A stretch of DNA of 64,000 nt, taken from the NCBI RefSeq assembly GCF_900101435.1, contig NZ_FMZH01000007.1, forward strand, positions 62,001 to 126,000. Reading direction: 5' to 3'. This document shows positions 51,617-61,169 of this stretch, one piece after another. How positions within the stretch are numbered: the first letter of the stretch is position 1; each line of letters opens with the position of its first letter. Both the position numbers and the translations under genes were made by a program. This DNA is from Pedobacter soli. GTDB lineage: Bacteria; Bacteroidota; Bacteroidia; Sphingobacteriales; Sphingobacteriaceae. A model generated the notes under the pieces. It saw nothing but the letters and a program-made list of their open reading frames with translations. It was not told the DNA's origin and did no database searches.

Positions 51617-53539
51617 ATGAAAAAGACTAGTCAGATGAAAAAATATATATACGCATTTGTGGCCATAGCCTATTTAAGCTTTGGGCAGTCGTGCAAAAAA
51701 GATTCAGAATTTTTAGATAAGCAACCCACCAGTACCTTACCGATTGACGCGGTTTGGAAAGATCCCAACCTGGTACTTACCGTGGTGGGCGATTTATACG
51801 ATCGTTATCCTGATTTTCAACGCATAGAGTCGTGGTGGCTCTTTGCCGATTTCGACGAAGGTTTTGCCTCGGCAGGGGGCGATTATTTCCGTCACCAGAA
51901 TTTAGAATATGGTTACGATGCCTGGAGATACTGGGATATGGGCGTTTATGGTTACATCCGGGATCTGAACATGTTTATTAAGCGTGGACAGGAATCTACA
52001 GCTTTGAAACCCGCAGACCGCGACCGTTTCATGGCCGAAGCACGCTTTATCAGGGCAGGGGTATATTTCGAAATGGTAAAACGCATGGGCGGTGTACCCT
52101 TGATCACCGTACCTTTAGATTACGATTATAGCGGCGATCCCAGCTATCTGCAATACCCGAGAGCAAAAGAAGCCGAAATTTATGATTTTGTAATTGCCGA
52201 ACTGGAAGCTGTTAAAACCATACTGCCTGATGATGCAACCGTAAAAAGCAGGGCAACCAAAGCTGCCGCTCTCGCAATGGAGGCCAGAGCAGCACTTTAT
52301 GCAGGCTCTATTGCCAAATATAGCAACTCTCAGTTAAGTTTGCCAGGTGGCGAAGTGGGTATTTCTTCAACATTAGCTAATGGTTATTTTACCAAAGCAT
52401 TAAACGCAGCCAAACAGATTATTGATGGCGGTAAATATTCGCTTTACCAAAAGAATCCGAACCTTTCTGATAATTTTGCTGCGCTATTTACCGATAAAGG
52501 CAGCAACCCTGAGGTCATATTTGTAAAGGATTTCAAATTGAAAACCAACAAAGTGCATGGCTTTACCATCGATAACCAGCCCCGTTCATCGGCAGAAGAA
52601 GCGCAGGGTGGCAGGTTAAACCCATCGTTAAACCTGGTGCAGTCTTTCGAAAAACTCGATAATACCTATGCTTCACTCGCTTCGGTTGATGCAGGCGGAA
52701 ATCCGGTTTACTATACCAATATTACCGATATTTTTGCAGGTCGCGATGCCCGTTTAGCCGGTACCGTAATTCTTCCGGGAACACAGTTTAAAGGTAAAAC
52801 CGTTGATATCTGGGCAGGTTACCAGTTAGCCAACGGCACCATTATCACCGGCGATAATTTTGGGCAGACTAAGGATAAAGTTTTGCCTGATAATCCGGCA
52901 TCGGTACAGGTGGTTGGAAAAGACGGACCTGTTGATGGTTTGGAATTCAGCGCCCAATCTGGTTTTTATATCCGTAAATATTTAGATCCCGCAACGGGAT
53001 CGGGTCAAATTGGTACCCGTAGCGATGTTTGGTGGATTCGTTACCGCTATGCAGAAGTATTATTAAATGCAGCCGAAGCCGCTTTCGAATTGGGCGATTT
53101 TGCAGCAGCAGCTGGCTATATAAAACCCGTAAGAGATCGCGCTGGCTTAACTACAGCTTTAACCCCTGCAGAGATTACTTTCGACAGGATTGTTCACGAA
53201 CGTAAAGTAGAATTTGCTTTTGAAGGGCAGCAGCTTTGGGATATGAAACGCTGGCGACTGGCCGATAAAGTATGGAACGGCAGTAATATGTCGGCAGCCG
53301 ATTTTATTAATGCCACCAATATTGGTAGTGCAACCCGTACCAGTACCCAGGTATTTGGTATATGGCCTTATAAATATTACAACCCAGGCAACGCCAATCA
53401 TTTAAAGTATGTTTTTAAAGTAATTAAACCCAGCCGCGTTACTGCAGCGCACCGTTTCCGCATTGGCAACTATTATTCTTCAATAGGCCAGGATGTATTA
53501 AACGGCAATCCAAAAATTATCAGAAACCCTAATCAATAA
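51617..53539 (+). CDS. SusD/RagB-family surface lipoprotein
   Basis: The protein has 640 residues, a little longer than the average SusD. It has a lipoprotein signal peptide with a lipobox ending in GQSCKKD, so it is anchored at the outer membrane. SusD helices are visible: FLDKQPTSTLPIDAVW, LNMFIKRGQEST, RFMAEARFIRAGVYFEMVKR and RYAEVLLNAAEAAFELGD, and the late VHERKVEFAFEGQQLWDMKR string. SusD caps the SusC barrel and binds glycans. An in-frame ATG at 51635 is an alternative start. Confidence 0.97.
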   Translation: MKKTSQMKKYIYAFVAIAYLSFGQSCKKDSEFLDKQPTSTLPIDAVWKDPNLVLTVVGDLYDRYPDFQRIESWWLFADFDEGFASAGGDYFRHQNLEYGYDAWRYWDMGVYGYIRDLNMFIKRGQESTALKPADRDRFMAEARFIRAGVYFEMVKRMGGVPLITVPLDYDYSGDPSYLQYPRAKEAEIYDFVIAELEAVKTILPDDATVKSRATKAAALAMEARAALYAGSIAKYSNSQLSLPGGEVGISSTLANGYFTKALNAAKQIIDGGKYSLYQKNPNLSDNFAALFTDKGSNPEVIFVKDFKLKTNKVHGFTIDNQPRSSAEEAQGGRLNPSLNLVQSFEKLDNTYASLASVDAGGNPVYYTNITDIFAGRDARLAGTVILPGTQFKGKTVDIWAGYQLANGTIITGDNFGQTKDKVLPDNPASVQVVGKDGPVDGLEFSAQSGFYIRKYLDPATGSGQIGTRSDVWWIRYRYAEVLLNAAEAAFELGDFAAAAGYIKPVRDRAGLTTALTPAEITFDRIVHERKVEFAFEGQQLWDMKRWRLADKVWNGSNMSAADFINATNIGSATRTSTQVFGIWPYKYYNPGNANHLKYVFKVIKPSRVTAAHRFRIGNYYSSIGQDVLNGNPKIIRNPNQ

Positions 53540-53551
53540 TCAAATAGAGCG

Positions 53552-54262
53552 ATGAAAAATAGATTTTATTTTATAATTGGGGCCATTATAGCCGTATTAT
53601 TTTCTGCTTGTAAAAAAGATAATTACGATGCACCCCAGGCCGATTTTACAGGTAGAATTGTATATAAAGGCGAGCCCATAGGTGTGCAATACGGGCAGGT
53701 GAATTTCGAACTCTGGCAATCGGGTTTTGGTAACTATTCGGCACTAAACGTAAATGTAAACCAGGAAGGAAGTTTTTCTGCCAAACTATTTGATGGTAAC
53801 TACAAACTGGTTTTCTCGGTTAACCAGGGACCATTTTTGTGGAAAAAGAATGCAGCTGGCAAACAAGATACCCTTGCAGTGAACATTAGTGGGAGTAAGA
53901 CTATGGATATTGAAGTAACACCCTATTATATGATTCGCGGCGCTACCTTAACAGCCGCTTCTGGTAAAGTAAATGGCTTCTGCAAGCTCGAGAAAATTAT
54001 TACCGATGCCAATGCAAAAAATGTAGAAAGTGTATCGCTTTACATCAATAAAACACAGTTTGTAGATGGGGGCAATAATTTTGGTGGAGCGGCAGTGCAA
54101 ACCCTTTCAGGTGCTGCAATTGCCGATTTGAACAACCTTAACCTTTCGGTAACCATTCCGGCTATTACCCCGGCGCAAAATTATGTTTTTGCCCGTATAG
54201 GTGTAAAAATTGCAGGAGTAGATGATATGATTTTCACACCGGTAGCCAAAATTACCTATTAA
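53552..54262 (+). CDS. DUF3823 surface lipoprotein of the polysaccharide locus
   Basis: This 236-residue protein has a lipoprotein signal (AVLFSACKKD) and the DUF3823 layout: DFTGRIVYKGEPIGVQYGQV, then FELWQSGF, then a second domain with YYMIRGATLTAASGKVNGFC. DUF3823 proteins follow SusD genes in many loci and are taken to be glycan-binding accessory proteins at the surface. It starts 12 bases after the susD stop, within the same operon. Confidence 0.88.
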   Translation: MKNRFYFIIGAIIAVLFSACKKDNYDAPQADFTGRIVYKGEPIGVQYGQVNFELWQSGFGNYSALNVNVNQEGSFSAKLFDGNYKLVFSVNQGPFLWKKNAAGKQDTLAVNISGSKTMDIEVTPYYMIRGATLTAASGKVNGFCKLEKIITDANAKNVESVSLYINKTQFVDGGNNFGGAAVQTLSGAAIADLNNLNLSVTIPAITPAQNYVFARIGVKIAGVDDMIFTPVAKITY

Positions 54263-54339
54263 TAACAATCAGCAGGCATACGGATTTAAATCCTATGCCT
54301 GCCTTTATTCATTATCTTAGTTAAACCAATTTAATCATT

Positions 54340-55317
54340 TTGAGATACCGCTCTATATTTTTCCTGTTGTGCCTGTTTGCGTGGGTGCAGCTGGTTCGCG
54401 CGCAGCAAAAAACGGTGGATGCGAAACCCATTTACCTGGCCGATCCAACCATCTTTTTCGATGAAGGAAATTATTACCTCTATGGTACCAGTGGCGATCA
54501 GGGTTTTCTCGTGTATCGCTCTGCTGACCTTAAAAACTGGATTGGCCCTGCCGGGATCAAAAATGGCTATGCCTTAAAAAAAGGTGATGCCTTTGGTACA
54601 AAAGGTTTTTGGGCTCCACAGGTTTTTAAACGCGGGCAAACCTATTACATGGCCTACACTGCCGATGAGCAGATCGCCATTGCCCAAAGCAACAGTCCTT
54701 TAGGACCTTTTAAACAGGAAAAATTAAAAGAGATATCGGGTAATGGTAAACAAATCGACCCCTTTTTATTTACCGATAGCGATGGTAAAAATTATCTGTA
54801 CCATGTGCGCTTAGATCGTGGTAACCGCATTTTCGTAGCTGAAATGAAAGCCGATTTTTCTGATATTATACCCGGCACTTTAAAAGAATGCATTTCGGGT
54901 ACCGACAATTGGGAAAATACAGCCAAGACTGACTGGCCGGTTACTGAAGGACCAACAGTAATGAAAAAGAATAAGCTTTATTACCTGTTTTACTCGGCAA
55001 ACGACTTTAGAAATCCCGATTATGCGGTGGGTTATGCCACTTCAAAATCGCCCTTTGGCCCCTGGACCAAGTACAGCGGAAATCCGATCATCAGCAAGGC
55101 TAATATTAAACAAAACGGCACCGGGCATGGCGATTTTCTGGTCGATGCCAATGGTCAGTTGCAATATGTGTTCCATGTGCATTATTCCGATCAGAAAGTA
55201 TCACCCCGCGCAACAGTAATTGTAGCAGGTAAATTTGTAAAAGAGAAAGATGGAAAGATGGTAATGCAGATTGATCCGAAAACTTTCAGGACATTAACAG
55301 TACAAAACGGGCAGTAA
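54340..55317 (+). CDS. GH43-family glycoside hydrolase
   Basis: This protein has 325 residues from a TTG start that places a signal peptide (RYRSIFFLLCLFAWVQLVRA). GH43 blades are clear: YLADPTIFFDEGNYYLYGTS with the catalytic base Asp, FWAPQVFKRGQTYYMAYTAD, QIDPFLFTDSDGKNYLYHV with the pKa modulator Asp, and TEGPTVMKKNKLYYLFYSAN with the acid Glu. The family splits arabinose or xylose residues from plant hemicellulose or pectin. It is secreted and belongs to the SusCD operon. Confidence 0.92.
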   Translation: MRYRSIFFLLCLFAWVQLVRAQQKTVDAKPIYLADPTIFFDEGNYYLYGTSGDQGFLVYRSADLKNWIGPAGIKNGYALKKGDAFGTKGFWAPQVFKRGQTYYMAYTADEQIAIAQSNSPLGPFKQEKLKEISGNGKQIDPFLFTDSDGKNYLYHVRLDRGNRIFVAEMKADFSDIIPGTLKECISGTDNWENTAKTDWPVTEGPTVMKKNKLYYLFYSANDFRNPDYAVGYATSKSPFGPWTKYSGNPIISKANIKQNGTGHGDFLVDANGQLQYVFHVHYSDQKVSPRATVIVAGKFVKEKDGKMVMQIDPKTFRTLTVQNGQ

Positions 55318-55427
55318 AATGATCGGTTTTGTAGAAAAATTGAAACGATAAGGGGCGTCCGGGAAAAAGAAAATTGCTTTTTTAGCGCTGGAGAATTAAC
55401 CGGAAAATGCCTAACCAAATAAATGGT

Positions 55428-56453
55428 ATGATTAAAAAATATTACTTAGTTTTTGCAGGTCTGCTACTCGCTTTGGCTACCCAGGCACAAAATTTTTCCA
55501 ACCCCTTGTTGCCTTCCGGAGCAGATCCTTATAATTTTTATAAAGATGGCTATTACTACTATACCCATACCACAGGCAACCGCATCGATTTGTGGAAAAG
55601 CAAAAGCATTGATGGCTTAAAGGATGCCGAACGGAAAACCATTTGGAAAGCACCTGCCGGCACCACCTATAGCAAAGAAATATGGGCACCCGAAGTGATG
55701 TTTTTAAGAGGGAAATGGTATGCCTATTTTGCTGCCGATGATGGTAAAAACGATAATCACCGCATGTATGTGCTGGAAAATGCTTCGGCCGATCCCATGC
55801 AGGGCGAATGGGTTTTTAAAGGTAAAATAGCCGATAAAACAGATAAATGGGCGATAGATGGCGATGTGATTGATTTTAAAGGTCAGTTATACATGATTTG
55901 GTCTGGGTGGGAAGGTGATACCAATGGCAGGCAGGAAATTTTCATAGCCAAACTGAAAAATCCATGGACAATAGATGGGCCACGCGTTAAAATATCTTCT
56001 CCAAAGTTTAGCTGGGAAAAGAACGGCGATTTAGGAGGAGGCGAACATGTGGATGTGAATGAAGGCCCCCAATTTTTACCTCATGGTGATAAACTGTTTA
56101 TCATTTACTCGGCCAGTGGATGCTGGACGGATTTTTATGCATTAGGCATGCTTACCGCATCGGCCAAAAGCAATTTACTCGATCCTGCTTCCTGGAAAAA
56201 ATCAGAAAAACCCGTATTTGAGCGTTCAATCGAAAATGGTGTATATGCCCCCGGTCATAACTCTTTTTTCAAATCGCCCGATGGTAAACAAGACTGGATT
56301 TTGTACCATGCTAACGATAAACCAGGGCAGGGCTGTGGTGGTTTCCGTTCGCCAAGGGCACAGCAATTTACCTGGAATAAAGATGGAACACCAAATTTTG
56401 GCATTCCTTTGAAAACAGGTACACCGCTGGCAGCTCCCTCAGTTAAAAAGTAA
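55428..56453 (+). CDS. GH43-family glycoside hydrolase
   Basis: The protein has 341 residues from the ATG at 55428, which gives the signal peptide MIKKYYLVFAGLLLALATQA; an ATG at 55407 adds seven residues. Blades include GADPYNFYKDGYYYYTHTTG, EIWAPEVMFLRGKWYAYFAA, WAIDGDVIDFKGQLYMIWSG and VNEGPQFLPHGDKLFIIYSA. The D, D, E positions fit GH43 (arabinofuranosidase-like). The late segment with PGHNSFFKSPDGKQDWILYH is typical for arabinofuranosidase members. It is part of the same operon. Confidence 0.92.
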   Translation: MIKKYYLVFAGLLLALATQAQNFSNPLLPSGADPYNFYKDGYYYYTHTTGNRIDLWKSKSIDGLKDAERKTIWKAPAGTTYSKEIWAPEVMFLRGKWYAYFAADDGKNDNHRMYVLENASADPMQGEWVFKGKIADKTDKWAIDGDVIDFKGQLYMIWSGWEGDTNGRQEIFIAKLKNPWTIDGPRVKISSPKFSWEKNGDLGGGEHVDVNEGPQFLPHGDKLFIIYSASGCWTDFYALGMLTASAKSNLLDPASWKKSEKPVFERSIENGVYAPGHNSFFKSPDGKQDWILYHANDKPGQGCGGFRSPRAQQFTWNKDGTPNFGIPLKTGTPLAAPSVKK

Positions 56454-56474
56454 AAATAATCAGATAAAATACCA

Positions 56475-57554
56475 ATGAACTTAAAAAACTATCTTCTTCC
56501 CTTTGCTTTTGCGCTTTGTTTAAGCACAGGCTATGCGCAGAAAAACAAAAAAGCTACTGAACCTGCAAAAGTGTGGTCGGTAGAGAAAGCCAATGCCTGG
56601 TATAAAGAGCATAAATGGTTTACCGGCGCGAATTACATTCCGGCCAATGCCATTAATCAGTTAGAAATGTGGCAGGCAGATACCTTTTCGCCCCAGGTAA
56701 TTGATAAAGAACTGGGATGGGCCGAAAGCATTGGCTTTAATACGCTGCGCGTATTTTTATACAGCAAAGCCTGGAGCCAGGATCCTGAAGGTTTTAAAAA
56801 ACGCATGGATCAGTTTTTAACCATCACCCAAAAACACGGCATTCAACCCATGTTCGTATTTTTTGATGATTGCTGGAACAAAACTTCTGCCATAGGTAAA
56901 CAACCTGAACCAAAAACAGGTATTCACAATTCTGGCTGGTTGCAGGATCCGGGCGATCCGGCTTTTAAAGAAGAAGCCAATTTCCCCGAGCTGGAAAAAT
57001 ATGTGAAAGATGTATTGACCCATTTTGCGCATGATAAACGCATTTTGCTATGGGATTTATACAACGAACCTGGCAATAGCGGCAAACTGGAAGCAACCAT
57101 TCCATTGTTAACCAAAACCATTAGCTGGGCACGCGAAGTAAACCCCGATCAGCCGATCAGTATCGGGCTTTGGAGCTGGGGTTTCGAAAAACTGAATGAA
57201 ATACAATTGGCCAATTCAGACATTGTTACTTACCATAACTACGAGGCGCCAGACTGGCACCAGCGGACTATCGATCTGTTAAAAGCAAGCGGCCGCCCTT
57301 TGATCTGTACCGAATATATGGCACGCCCGCGCAACAGCCGTTTTGCTAACATTTTACCCATGTTAAAAGCAGAAAACGTTGGCGCCATTAACTGGGGTTT
57401 TGCCGCAGGTAAAACCAATACCAAATATGCCTGGGATACCCCACTTGCTGATGGTTCTGATCCTATTGAGTGGTTTCACGAAATTTTTCAGCCAGATGGC
57501 ACACCTTACCGTTTGGACGAAGTAAACCTGATTAAAAAATTAAACAACAAATAA
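56475..57554 (+). CDS. GH5-like (cellulase-fold) glycoside hydrolase
   Basis: This 359-residue protein has a signal peptide (YLLPFAFALCLSTGYAQ). The TIM-barrel signs are WFTGANYIPANAINQLEMW, LGWAESIGFNTLRVFLYSK, KRILLWDLYNEPGNSG with the NEP acid/base Glu, and RPLICTEYMARP with the nucleophile Glu. Many database entries of this layout are called cellulase-family or 1,4-beta-xylanase. It probably cuts a beta-linked backbone. The start is 21 bases after the second GH43 gene. Confidence 0.85.
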   Translation: MNLKNYLLPFAFALCLSTGYAQKNKKATEPAKVWSVEKANAWYKEHKWFTGANYIPANAINQLEMWQADTFSPQVIDKELGWAESIGFNTLRVFLYSKAWSQDPEGFKKRMDQFLTITQKHGIQPMFVFFDDCWNKTSAIGKQPEPKTGIHNSGWLQDPGDPAFKEEANFPELEKYVKDVLTHFAHDKRILLWDLYNEPGNSGKLEATIPLLTKTISWAREVNPDQPISIGLWSWGFEKLNEIQLANSDIVTYHNYEAPDWHQRTIDLLKASGRPLICTEYMARPRNSRFANILPMLKAENVGAINWGFAAGKTNTKYAWDTPLADGSDPIEWFHEIFQPDGTPYRLDEVNLIKKLNNK

Positions 57555-57622
57555 GCAGATCATACAGGGCTGAGAATCCATATTGTTTTGAACTGTTATA
57601 AACACACCAATTGAAACCAAAA

Positions 57623-59473
57623 ATGAAAAAAACGTCTATTTTATTTGCGCTACTGGGGCTTTCGCTGTCCCTTTCTGCACAGCAGGGCAGCAAAACATGG
57701 TCGGCGGTGAAGGGGAAAATATCATCACCCTGGGCCGATGAAGTTAATCCTGCTGCTGTTCTTCCCGAATATCCGCGTCCGCAGTTTGAGCGTAGTGGAA
57801 ACTGGAAAAACCTGAACGGCTTATGGGATTATGCCATTGCCGAAAAATCGCAGCGTCCGGCCATTAATCAGGGCAAAATTCTGGTTCCCTTTGCTGTAGA
57901 AGCTTCGCTTTCGGGTGTAGGCAAAACTGTTGGTAAAGATAGCCTGCTTTGGTACAAAACATCTTTTACCATCCCTTCAAACATGAAAGGAAAGGATATT
58001 TTGTTGCATTTTGGCGCGGTTGACTGGCGTGCAACGGTAAGCATTAATGGTAAAGAGGTAGGTAAACACGAGGGTGGTTTTGATCCCTTTAGTTTTAATA
58101 TTACCCCTTTCTTAAACAAAAGTGGTAACCAAACCCTTACTGTTGAAGTTTGGGACCCGACTGATGAAGGGCCACAGCCAAGAGGAAAACAGGTGAAAAG
58201 ACCTGAAGGAATCTGGTATACCCCGGTTACCGGTATCTGGCAAACGGTATGGCTAGAGGCAGTAAACAAAGTACACATCGACCATATCAAAATTACACCT
58301 GATCTCGATCAGCAATCTGTTGAGGTTAGTTCGTTCGTTGAAAATGCAAATGCCGGCGATCAGGTAAAAATTTCGGCCTGGGATGGCAGCAATAAAGTAG
58401 CTGAGCAAACTACCGATGCTAAAGGTACTGTGCGTTTAAAGATTGAGAATCCTAAATTATGGAGTCCCGATAGTCCGTTTTTATACGATTTGAAAATCGA
58501 ACTGCTTTCCAAAAATAAAAAAGTAGATGAGGCTAAAAGTTACTTTGCCATGCGTAAAATTTCGATGGGTAAAGATGCCAACGGGATTGAGCGAATGCTC
58601 TTAAATAATGCTTTTCTGTTCCAATACGGTCCATTAGACCAGGGCTGGTGGCCTGATGGTTTGTACACCGCACCAACCGATAAAGCCTTGAAATTTGATG
58701 TAGATAAAACCAAAGAAATGGGTTTTAACATGATCAGAAAACACATTAAGGTAGAGCCTGCACGTTGGTACTATTACTGCGATAAAGCAGGTATGCTGGT
58801 TTGGCAGGATATGCCTAGTGGCGATTTAGGCAATAGGTGGGAAAACCGTCCGGGGGTATTGGATCATCAAACCGAGCAAAAAAGAAGTCCTGAATCGGAA
58901 AGTTACTACAAAACAGAGTGGAATGCCATTATGGAGAAGCTGCATAATGTGCCTTCAATTGTAGTGTGGACACCATTCAATGAAGCCTGGGGGCAGTTTA
59001 AAACGGTAGAAATTGCCAAATGGACAAAAGAAAAAGACCCTTCGCGTTTGGTAAATACCGCCAGTGGAGGTAACTTTTTTCCCGTTGGCGATATCATCGA
59101 TTTGCACAATTATCCTCATCCGGCTATGCCTAGTCCCGATTATTTTGGAAAGGATTACGTGCTGGTATTGGGCGAGTTTGGTGGTTTAGGTTTGCCTGTT
59201 GATGGCCATGTTTGGCAGCAAAAAAATAACTGGGGCTACCAGAGCTTTAAAAACAAAGCCGACTTGTTTAAAAAGTATTCGGAGTTTGTTGGCCGTTTGG
59301 GCGAACTGATCAAAGTGGGTTTATCGGCCGGGGTTTATACACAAACTACCGACGTAGAAGTAGAAACAAATGGCTTTATGACTTACGACCGTAAGGTGGT
59401 TAAGTTTCCGGAAGCTGAGATGAAACAAATTCATCAAAAACTCTATCAGATACCGGTTGAAGTAAAAAAATAG
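57623..59473 (+). CDS. GH2-family glycoside hydrolase
   Basis: The protein has 616 residues from the ATG at 57623 (signal peptide KKTSILFALLGLSLSLSAQ); a TTG at 57611 is less likely. The sugar-binding jelly roll (YPRPQFERSGNWKNLNGLWD, DWRATVSINGKEVGKHEGGF) and immunoglobulin-like domain (NPKLWSPDSPFLYDLKIE) come first, then the barrel with KEMGFNMIRKHIKVEPARW, VWTPFNEAWGQF (acid/base Glu) and LGEFGGLGL (nucleophile Glu). Substrate could be beta-galactoside, glucuronide or another; no assignment is safe. It is the last gene of the operon. Confidence 0.92.
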   Translation: MKKTSILFALLGLSLSLSAQQGSKTWSAVKGKISSPWADEVNPAAVLPEYPRPQFERSGNWKNLNGLWDYAIAEKSQRPAINQGKILVPFAVEASLSGVGKTVGKDSLLWYKTSFTIPSNMKGKDILLHFGAVDWRATVSINGKEVGKHEGGFDPFSFNITPFLNKSGNQTLTVEVWDPTDEGPQPRGKQVKRPEGIWYTPVTGIWQTVWLEAVNKVHIDHIKITPDLDQQSVEVSSFVENANAGDQVKISAWDGSNKVAEQTTDAKGTVRLKIENPKLWSPDSPFLYDLKIELLSKNKKVDEAKSYFAMRKISMGKDANGIERMLLNNAFLFQYGPLDQGWWPDGLYTAPTDKALKFDVDKTKEMGFNMIRKHIKVEPARWYYYCDKAGMLVWQDMPSGDLGNRWENRPGVLDHQTEQKRSPESESYYKTEWNAIMEKLHNVPSIVVWTPFNEAWGQFKTVEIAKWTKEKDPSRLVNTASGGNFFPVGDIIDLHNYPHPAMPSPDYFGKDYVLVLGEFGGLGLPVDGHVWQQKNNWGYQSFKNKADLFKKYSEFVGRLGELIKVGLSAGVYTQTTDVEVETNGFMTYDRKVVKFPEAEMKQIHQKLYQIPVEVKK

Positions 59474-59494
59474 TATCTTTTTGTTTTAGCAATA

Positions 59495-59526
59495 AGCCAA
59501 TGCCTGCAAAGGTGTTGGCTTTTTTT
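59495..59526 (+). terminator. Rho-independent terminator after the GH2 gene
   Basis: AGCCAATGCC and GGTGTTGGCT pair (two wobble pairs) around TGCAAA and are followed by seven T residues. It ends the polysaccharide operon. Confidence 0.75.
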
Positions 59527-59539
59527 ATAGTCATTGTCC

Positions 59540-59563
59540 CCGGTCTGTGTTTTCACAGACCGG
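59540..59563. other. 10-bp perfect hairpin after the terminator
   Basis: CCGGTCTGTG and CACAGACCGG pair around TTTT, without a T tract. It could act as an RNA-stability element or a protein-binding palindrome between the operon and the GNAT gene. Confidence 0.45.
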
Positions 59564-59647
59564 CCTGGTGTGAGTTACCACGTTGTTGGTTTAGATTTTT
59601 TTGTTCTGGTATTATTGATAACTTTAAATTCAGCTTAGCCCTATCTT

Positions 59648-60190
59648 ATGAGACCATTTGACTTTTCAACCTTCCCGATATTAAAAACAGGCAGATTTAC
59701 CTTGCGAAGGCTCGTATTAACAGATGCCGCTGTAATCTATGAACTCCGCTCGGATGAAAAAGTAGCCGTGCTAACTGGAAAAGAACCCTATCGGAGTATG
59801 GATGAAGCCGTTGCCTATATCAACAAAATCGATAACCTGATTAATAACAACCAAGCTATCTATTGGGTTATCGCTGAGCACGAGACTGCGCCTATGATTG
59901 GGGCCGTTTGCCTTTGGGATTTCAGAAACGAAAATAAAACTATCGAAATGGGTTACGAACTCCTTCCTGAGTTTCAGGGTAAAGGGATTATGATCGAGAC
60001 TGTTCCGCATGCGATTAAATATGCCTTTGAGGTAATGGAGGTAGAAACAATCATCGCCTGTCCGTCAAGTGATAATCCGCCTTCTGTAAAACTGCTCGAG
60101 AGGTTAGGTTTTAAACTCGCTTCTCAGGAATATGAAAATACGCATGAGGACGTGCCGGGTATGCTCACGTACACATTTTCTAAAGCATAA
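59648..60190 (+). CDS. RimJ/RimL-type GNAT acetyltransferase
   Basis: This 180-residue protein has the family pattern: LKTGRFTLRRLVLTDAAVIY, DEAVAYINKID, YWVIAEHETAPMIGAVCLWD, MGYELLPEFQGKGIMIETVP with the CoA loop Q-G-K-G-I, and CPSSDNPPSVKLLERLGFKL. Such enzymes acetylate protein N termini or small molecules. No neighbour suggests a substrate. It converges with pepE, with a hairpin between them. Confidence 0.9.
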   Translation: MRPFDFSTFPILKTGRFTLRRLVLTDAAVIYELRSDEKVAVLTGKEPYRSMDEAVAYINKIDNLINNNQAIYWVIAEHETAPMIGAVCLWDFRNENKTIEMGYELLPEFQGKGIMIETVPHAIKYAFEVMEVETIIACPSSDNPPSVKLLERLGFKLASQEYENTHEDVPGMLTYTFSKA

Positions 60191-60204
60191 TCCTGATCGG
60201 AATA

Positions 60205-60230
60205 ATTGGCTCGTGCAGACACGAACCAAT
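60205..60230. terminator. Hairpin between convergent GNAT and pepE genes
   Basis: ATTGGCTCGTG pairs with CACGAACCAAT (one mismatch) around CAGA, just after the GNAT stop and 15 bases before the end of pepE. Confidence 0.6.
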
Positions 60231-60244
60231 GCGATGGTGGATGA

Positions 60245-60940
60245 TTACAACAAACTTCCTTCAGGCAGTTCGTAAGGTGCTTTGCCTGGTTCAAAAATGC
60301 GGGTAAGTTGCGTGCCTTCAACAGTGATTTGATCACCTTTTCTTCTGATCCAGTTTCCTTCCCTAAGTCCAACCACTTTGATATTGTTTTGGGTTAAAAA
60401 CTCTTTAATCCGGGTTTCCCTGGTTTCACCATTGTGCTTAAGTGTTGGGTCTGGGTCTAAGTAATGCGGATTGAGGTTGAAAGGAACCAGCCCCATACAT
60501 TCAAATGATGTTGGATAAACAATCGGCATATCGTTGGTGGTTTTCATGTTCAACCCACCGATGTTACTTCCTGCACTGCAACCCAGATAGGCTTTGCCAC
60601 TTTCTACATTTGACTTTAAAACCTGCATCAGCCCCTTTTCATGTAAGGTTTTTACCAGCAGAAAGGTATTGCCTCCTCCGGTGAAAAATCCTTTAGCTGA
60701 ATGAATTGCCGCTGGCTGATCTTCAAATTCATGTAATCCACGTACTTTGATACCGAGAGTTGCAAAAAAATCGCGGGCTTTTTGGGTATATTCTTCATGG
60801 GAAATACCACCCGGACGGGCAAAGGGGATAAATATGATTTCATCAATTCCCTGGTAAAGGTCAAGAATTTCTGTTTTTAAATAAGCCAGGTATTCGCCTC
60901 CGAAGAGGGTAGAAGTTGAAGCAAGGATAATGTTCATCAT
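60245..60940 (-). CDS. pepE: Dipeptidase E (peptidase family S51)
   Basis: This 231-residue protein matches PepE in length and sequence: start MMNIILASTSTLFGGEYL, FIPFARPGG, GFFTGGGNTFLLV with the oxyanion glycine run, YLGCSAGSNIGG with the catalytic Ser in GCSAGSN, and PFNLNPHYLDPDP with the His. PepE cleaves Asp-X dipeptides in the cytoplasm. It stands alone and is divergent from the GH28 gene. Confidence 0.93.
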   Translation of the reverse strand: MMNIILASTSTLFGGEYLAYLKTEILDLYQGIDEIIFIPFARPGGISHEEYTQKARDFFATLGIKVRGLHEFEDQPAAIHSAKGFFTGGGNTFLLVKTLHEKGLMQVLKSNVESGKAYLGCSAGSNIGGLNMKTTNDMPIVYPTSFECMGLVPFNLNPHYLDPDPTLKHNGETRETRIKEFLTQNNIKVVGLREGNWIRRKGDQITVEGTQLTRIFEPGKAPYELPEGSLL

Positions 60941-60944
60941 AATT

Positions 60945-61162
60945 GTTTACACAAGTTAGGGATAGTTAAGTTAGCTAATTGATATTCAAAAGTAAACATT
61001 GATCGTATACACACAAAAATAACATAGACAAAATAAACTGGCCAAAGCATTATGCCTTACAGGATGCAACAGGATAGTTTCATCGCTCATATTCTATATC
61101 TTAACCGCAAATAAGCAGCCCGGATTTACATATAGGCTGTATGGTTAACCAAATGTATACAC
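60945..61162. promoter_or_regulatory. Three GTWTACAC motifs in the pepE/GH28 divergent region
   Basis: GTTTACAC (60945), GTATACAC (61005) and GTATACAC (61155) share seven to eight bases. They lie on both sides of the likely promoters. This may be a small operator set for a LacI- or AraC-type regulator. The rest of this 229-base gap shows nothing else. Confidence 0.35.
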
Positions 61163-61169
61163 CCGATTT

